A stretch of DNA of 64,000 nt. Origin: Rubricoccus sp038746605. Lineage in GTDB: Bacteria > Bacteroidota > Rhodothermia > Rhodothermales > Rubricoccaceae. The DNA is taken from positions 37,791 through 101,790 of the forward strand of contig JBCDKM010000018.1 of the NCBI GenBank assembly GCA_038746605.1, given 5' to 3'. A program made the translations under genes and the position numbers. This document shows positions 60,570 through 64,000 of the stretch, in pieces. The notes under the pieces are model-generated. The model did not search any database and was not told the origin of the DNA. It saw nothing but the letters and a program-made list of their open reading frames with translations. Each line of letters begins with the position of its first letter. The stretch's first letter is position 1.

Positions 60570-60854
60570 TTAGCGTCGGCGCTTGTCCGCCTTCGAGCCA
60601 GCGTGACCGCGGAAGGTCCGCGTGGGCGCGAACTCTCCGAGCTTGTGGCCGATCATGTTCTCGGTGACGTAGACGGGGACGAACTGCTTCCCGTTGTGGA
60701 CGGCGAAGGTCAGCCCGATCATGTCGGGCGTGATCATCGAGCCGCGGCTCCACGTCTTGATCACCTTCTTCCGGCCACCGCCCTCCTGCATCGCGTCCAC
60801 CTTGCGGCGGAGCTTGTAGTAGACGTAGGGGCCTTTCTTGAGGGAACGTGCCAT
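60570..60854 (-). CDS. rpsS: 30S ribosomal protein S19
   Basis: A 94-aa protein: MARSLKKGPYVYYKLRRKVD, IKTWSRGSMITPDMIG and HKLGEFAPTRTFRGHAG. Start ATG at 60852-60854, 2 bp after the rplB stop; the longer in-frame extension lies inside rplB. Confidence 0.97.
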   Translation of the reverse strand: MARSLKKGPYVYYKLRRKVDAMQEGGGRKKVIKTWSRGSMITPDMIGLTFAVHNGKQFVPVYVTENMIGHKLGEFAPTRTFRGHAGSKADKRRR

Positions 60855-60856
60855 GG

Positions 60857-61693
60857 TTACTTCTTTTTCTTCGTCTTCCGACGGCGGACGATGTCTTGGT
60901 TCGACGCCTTGTTCTTCTTGCGCGTCTTGAAGCCCTTGGCGTAGACGCCGGTCGGGCTCTTGGGGTGGCCGCCGGAGGACTTGCCCTCGCCGCCGCCCAT
61001 CGGGTGGTCGACCGGGTTCATCGCGACGCCGCGAGTCTGCGGGCGGATACCGAGCCAGCGCGAGCGGCCGGCCTTGCCCACCTCGATGTTGAAGTGGTCC
61101 GGGTTCGAAGTCTGTCCGATCGTCGCCATGCACTGCACAGGAACGCGGCGGACCTCGCCGGAGGGCAGCTTCAGCGTGGCTGTCTTGCCCTCACGGGCCG
61201 TCAGCTGCGCATACGTGCCCGCGCTCCGGGCCAACTGCGCGCCCTTGCCGGGCCGCATCTCGATGGCGTGCACTGAGGTGCCGAGCGGGATGTTGGCGAG
61301 CGGGAGGCAGTTGCCGAGATCCGGCAGCGCGTCCGGCCCGGAGACGACCGTCTGGCCGACTTCCACCTTGTCCGGGGCGATGATGTACCGCTTCTCACCG
61401 TCCGCGTAGACGAGCAGCGCGATGCGGGCGCTCCGGTTCGGGTCGTACTCGATCGCCGCGATGCGAGCGGGGATGCCCGTCTTGTCGCGCTTGAAATCGA
61501 TGATGCGGTAGCGGCGCTTGTGACCGCCACCACGGTGGCGGCTCGTGATGCGGCCGCGGTTGTTGCGCCCACCGCTCTTCTTCAGCGGCGCGAGCAGGCT
61601 CTTCTCGGGCTCCGACTTCGTGATCGTGTCGAAGGCCGAGACCGAGCGCTGGCGCTGGCCAGGCGTGTTGGGCTTGAGCTTTCGGATAGCCAT
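60857..61693 (-). CDS. rplB: 50S ribosomal protein L2
   Basis: A 278-aa protein: NNRGRITSRHRGGGHKRRYR and the peptidyl-transferase-proximal GVAMNPVDHPMGGGEGKSSG, with the conserved His in DHPMGGGEG. The basic tail ends RRRKTKKKK. Confidence 0.97.
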   Translation of the reverse strand: MAIRKLKPNTPGQRQRSVSAFDTITKSEPEKSLLAPLKKSGGRNNRGRITSRHRGGGHKRRYRIIDFKRDKTGIPARIAAIEYDPNRSARIALLVYADGEKRYIIAPDKVEVGQTVVSGPDALPDLGNCLPLANIPLGTSVHAIEMRPGKGAQLARSAGTYAQLTAREGKTATLKLPSGEVRRVPVQCMATIGQTSNPDHFNIEVGKAGRSRWLGIRPQTRGVAMNPVDHPMGGGEGKSSGGHPKSPTGVYAKGFKTRKKNKASNQDIVRRRKTKKKK

Positions 61694-61777
61694 GATTGAG
61701 AGGGCATTCGTGCCGAGGCGGGGAGGCCTGCGGCTTTGCGCCCTGCTAGGGTGAGTGGGCCTTAAGTGGCCCGGTGC

Positions 61778-62065
61778 TTATACGGCCTCGTAGAGGTCGA
61801 TCTCGCCGACAGAGAGGGTCACGATGGCCTTCTTGTAGCCAGTCGTGCGTCCCTCCACTGCGCCACGGCGCGTGAACTGGCGACGGCGCTTGCCGCGGAC
61901 GATCATCGTCCGCACCTCCTTCACCTGCACGTCGGGATAGCGTGCCTCGACAGCAGCGCGGATCTGAATCTTGTTGGCGCCCTTCTGCACCTTGAAGGCG
62001 TAGTGTCCTGCCTCCATGAGGCGGGCGGTCTTCTCGGTGAGAACGGGCTCGATGAGGATGCTCAT
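61778..62065 (-). CDS. rplW: 50S ribosomal protein L23
   Basis: A 95-aa protein: LIEPVLTEKTARLMEAGHYA, VQKGANKIQIRAAVEARYPD and VRTMIVRGKRRRQ. It docks trigger factor and SRP at the tunnel exit. Confidence 0.96.
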   Translation of the reverse strand: MSILIEPVLTEKTARLMEAGHYAFKVQKGANKIQIRAAVEARYPDVQVKEVRTMIVRGKRRRQFTRRGAVEGRTTGYKKAIVTLSVGEIDLYEAV

Positions 62066-62077
62066 GGGTTCGGTCGG

Positions 62078-62740
62078 TTACGCCTCGGTGGGGACAGCAG
62101 TGCGCTTGCCCTTCGGACGGAGCGCCTCAGTGAGCGCCTCCAGGGCACCCTCCTCTACGATCACCTGCTTGGCGCCCATGAGGTCGAGCGTCGAAGCCTG
62201 CGTCGCGTCCAGGACGGCGAGCTTGGGGATGTTGCGGCCGGAGCGGTAGAGCGTGTCATTGCCGCTGGTAGCGAGCACGAGAACCTTCTGACCCGCCAGC
62301 TCGTGGCCGGAGAGCATCGAGGCGATCTCGCTCGTCTTCGGCGCGTCCAGCTCGATGTTCTCGACGACGCGAATCGCGCCAGCGGTGAGCTTATGTGCGA
62401 TCGCGCTGCGCCGAGCGAGCTGCTTGGTCTTGCGGTTGACGCCAACCTTGTACTTGTGCGGCTGGGGGCCGAAGATGGTGCCACCGCCCTTGCGCAGCGG
62501 GCTCTTCGCGTCACCAGCACGGGCATTGCCCGTGCCCTTCTGGCGGTAGAGCTTGCGGCGTGAGCGGGCGACTTCGCCACGCTCCTTGGTCTTGTGGGTG
62601 CCCTGGCGACCAGCGGCCTGGATGGACCGCACGTCCATCCAGATCACGTGGTCATTCGGCTCAATGCCGAAGACGGCGTCGTCGAGCTCGACCTCGCGAC
62701 CGGCCTCGGCGCCGGAGCGGGTGTAAACGGGAAGCTTCAT
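62078..62740 (-). CDS. rplD: 50S ribosomal protein L4
   Basis: A 220-aa protein: MKLPVYTRSGAEAGREVELD, then the tunnel loop with KLYRQKGTGNARAGDAKSPL and GGGTIFGPQPHKYKV. In many bacteria L4 represses the S10 operon. Confidence 0.97.
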   Translation of the reverse strand: MKLPVYTRSGAEAGREVELDDAVFGIEPNDHVIWMDVRSIQAAGRQGTHKTKERGEVARSRRKLYRQKGTGNARAGDAKSPLRKGGGTIFGPQPHKYKVGVNRKTKQLARRSAIAHKLTAGAIRVVENIELDAPKTSEIASMLSGHELAGQKVLVLATSGNDTLYRSGRNIPKLAVLDATQASTLDLMGAKQVIVEEGALEALTEALRPKGKRTAVPTEA

Positions 62741-62783
62741 GTCTGTGTCGGTCTACGTGATGCGCAGGCGTGCGCGAGGGGCG

Positions 62784-63407
62784 CTAGGCCTTGCGGATCT
62801 CCAGGATCCCGTTCTTGGGGCCAGGCACGGCACCCTTGACGAGGACGAGGTTGTTGTCCGGGAAAAGGCGGACGACGCGAAGGTTCTTGACCGTCACGCG
62901 TGCATTACCGGTACGGCCGCCCATTTTCGTGCCCTTGAACACGCGGGAGGGGTCACTAGCCTGGCCGATGGAGCCCGGCGCGCGCTGACGGTTGTGCTGG
63001 CCGTGCGTCCGGTCGTTGACACCGCCGAAGCCGTGGCGCTTCACGACGCCCTGGAAGCCCTTGCCCTTGGACGTGCCAGCCACATGGACCGTGTCGCCCT
63101 CGGCGAGAACGTCCGCCACGCCGAGCTCGTCACCGAGCGAAACGTCGAGGCCGTAGTTACGGAACTCCACGAGGTGACGCTTCGGGCCGACGCCCGCCGC
63201 CTCGAAGTGACCCGCGAGGGCCTTCGTGGTGTGCTTGTCCTTCTTGTCCTGGAAGCCGATTTGGACGGCACTGTAGCCGTCGGTCTCGTCGGTCTTGACC
63301 TGCGTGACAGCGCAAGGGCCCGCCTCGATGACGGTGCAGACCGTCTGGCGGCCCGCGTCGTCGTAGACGGTAGTCATGCCAACCTTGCGGCCTAGAATGG
63401 CGCTCAT
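62784..63407 (-). CDS. rplC: 50S ribosomal protein L3
   Basis: A 207-aa protein: ILGRKVGMTTVYDDAGRQTV and the diagnostic GTSKGKGFQGVVKRHGFGG, then APGSIGQASDPSRVFKGTKM. It starts the 50S assembly. Confidence 0.97.
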   Translation of the reverse strand: MSAILGRKVGMTTVYDDAGRQTVCTVIEAGPCAVTQVKTDETDGYSAVQIGFQDKKDKHTTKALAGHFEAAGVGPKRHLVEFRNYGLDVSLGDELGVADVLAEGDTVHVAGTSKGKGFQGVVKRHGFGGVNDRTHGQHNRQRAPGSIGQASDPSRVFKGTKMGGRTGNARVTVKNLRVVRLFPDNNLVLVKGAVPGPKNGILEIRKA

Positions 63408-63487
63408 TGAAACCTGTTGGTTTAGTTAAGCGGGGCGAACACCTCCCTCCAGCGCGAGGCCGAGGCGGGCAGGGTTCGCTCCTGAAA

Positions 63488-63796
63488 TCAGACCTTGATC
63501 TCGACGTCCACGCCGCTCGGAAGCTCCAGCTTCATCAGCGCGTCGACGGTCTTGGACGAGGTCGAAAGGATGTCGATCAAGCGCTTGTGCGCGCGGGTCT
63601 CGAACTGCTCGCGGGCTTTCTTGTCCACGTGCGGCCCCTTGAGAACGGTGTAGATCTGCTTCCGCGTCGGGAGCGGGATCGGGCCGCTGACGACGGCGCC
63701 GGTCTGCTTCACGGTGCGGATGATCTTCTCCGTGCTCTTGTCGACCAGCGTGTGGTCGAACGACTTGAGCTTGATCCGGATTTTCTGGCTGGCCAT
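63488..63796 (-). CDS. rpsJ: 30S ribosomal protein S10
   Basis: A 102-aa protein: KIRIKLKSFDHTLVDKSTEK, VSGPIPLPTRKQIYTVLKGP and SSKTVDALMKLELPSGVDVE. It is also NusE in antitermination. It opens the S10 cluster after tuf. Confidence 0.97.
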   Translation of the reverse strand: MASQKIRIKLKSFDHTLVDKSTEKIIRTVKQTGAVVSGPIPLPTRKQIYTVLKGPHVDKKAREQFETRAHKRLIDILSTSSKTVDALMKLELPSGVDVEIKV

Positions 63797-63818
63797 GTGA
63801 GGCGCTTGATTGTGGTGA

Positions 63819-63848
63819 ACCCGCTGGCGACGAGTGCCGCCAGCGGGT
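63819..63848. other. Perfect 11-bp-stem hairpin between tuf and rpsJ
   Basis: ACCCGCTGGCG and CGCCAGCGGGT pair perfectly around an 8-nt loop. It starts 10 bp after the tuf stop; the downstream sequence TCACCACAATCAA has no U-run. It could reduce read-through from tuf into the ribosomal cluster or cap a processed end. Confidence 0.6.
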
Positions 63849-63857
63849 CACGTGTGG

Positions 63858-64000
63858 TTAGTCGAGGATCTTGGAGACGACACCGGCGCCGACCGTCCGG
63901 CCCCCCTCGCGGATCGCAAAGCGCAGACCCTCCTCCATCGCCACCGGCTGGATCAGCTGCACCTTGAACTGCGTGTTGTCCCCCGGCATCACCATCTCCA
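63858..64000 (-). CDS. tuf: Elongation factor Tu (partial, C-terminus only)
   Basis: The last 46 residues of EF-Tu are read from the window edge: MVMPGDNTQFKVQLIQPVAM, GLRFAIREGGRTVGAGVV and SKILD, then stop at 63858-63860. This is domain 3. EF-Tu delivers aminoacyl-tRNA to the ribosome. Its position upstream of rpsJ is the classical str-S10 junction. Confidence 0.95.
   Translation of the reverse strand, partial: EMVMPGDNTQFKVQLIQPVAMEEGLRFAIREGGRTVGAGVVSKILD

Overview
This is about 64 kb of a high-GC bacterial chromosome. The best fit is a Rhodothermota/Bacteroidota-type organism (Rubricoccus/Rubrivirga-like). The evidence is a spc-alpha ribosomal operon with map next to secY and no adk, an almost complete lack of Shine-Dalgarno sequences (many starts follow a C-rich stretch such as TCCC-ATG), large FtsX-type permease arrays, and ribosomal proteins with C-terminal helix-hairpin-helix-like extensions. 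The taxonomic call is inference.

Layout. (1) 0-4.5 kb: accessory genes, namely a truncated DUF6265 lipocalin-like protein coupled to a VOC protein, an ECF-like sigma factor, a decayed serine-hydrolase remnant, and a lipoprotein alpha/beta hydrolase divergent from a LysR regulator with a perfect LysR box between them. (2) 4.5-29 kb: a large export system. An NtrY-like kinase and an NtrC-family sigma-54 activator are divergent from a membrane-fusion protein, one MacB-type ATPase and six tandem ~800-aa duplicated-FtsX permeases. A LytTR regulator/LytS-like kinase pair and a TolC-like outer-membrane protein follow. Near-identical sigma-54 promoters with the same upstream palindromes at the same spacing sit before the membrane-fusion gene and before tolC, which ties the two ends into one regulon. 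(3) 29-37 kb: a serine hydrolase with a TPR-like tail, a giant E2-E1 fused 2-oxoglutarate dehydrogenase (OdhA/Kgd type), an NAD-dependent epimerase and a quinone-oxidoreductase-like MDR. (4) 37-45 kb: an envelope glycan cassette with a DUF2723-type GT-C membrane protein, a UbiA-type phosphoribosyltransferase, a DprE1-like oxidase and a DprE2-like SDR, which together resemble the decaprenyl-phospho-arabinose pathway of mycobacteria; then an exported methyltransferase and a membrane GT2. (5) 45.4-46 kb: an AP2-domain DNA-binding protein. (6) 46.2-64 kb, minus strand: the S10-spc-alpha ribosomal operon from tuf (truncated) to rplQ, ending in an intrinsic terminator.

Two dispersed non-coding repeat types run through the window. 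One is a 20-bp palindrome, CCGCCTCGGTGCCGAGGCGG and variants, usually just after stop codons and once inserted in frame inside the 2-oxoglutarate dehydrogenase gene. The other is a set of spacers that share architecture but not sequence: long imperfect hairpins made of a short iterated word. No tRNA, rRNA, CRISPR array or complete insertion sequence was seen.
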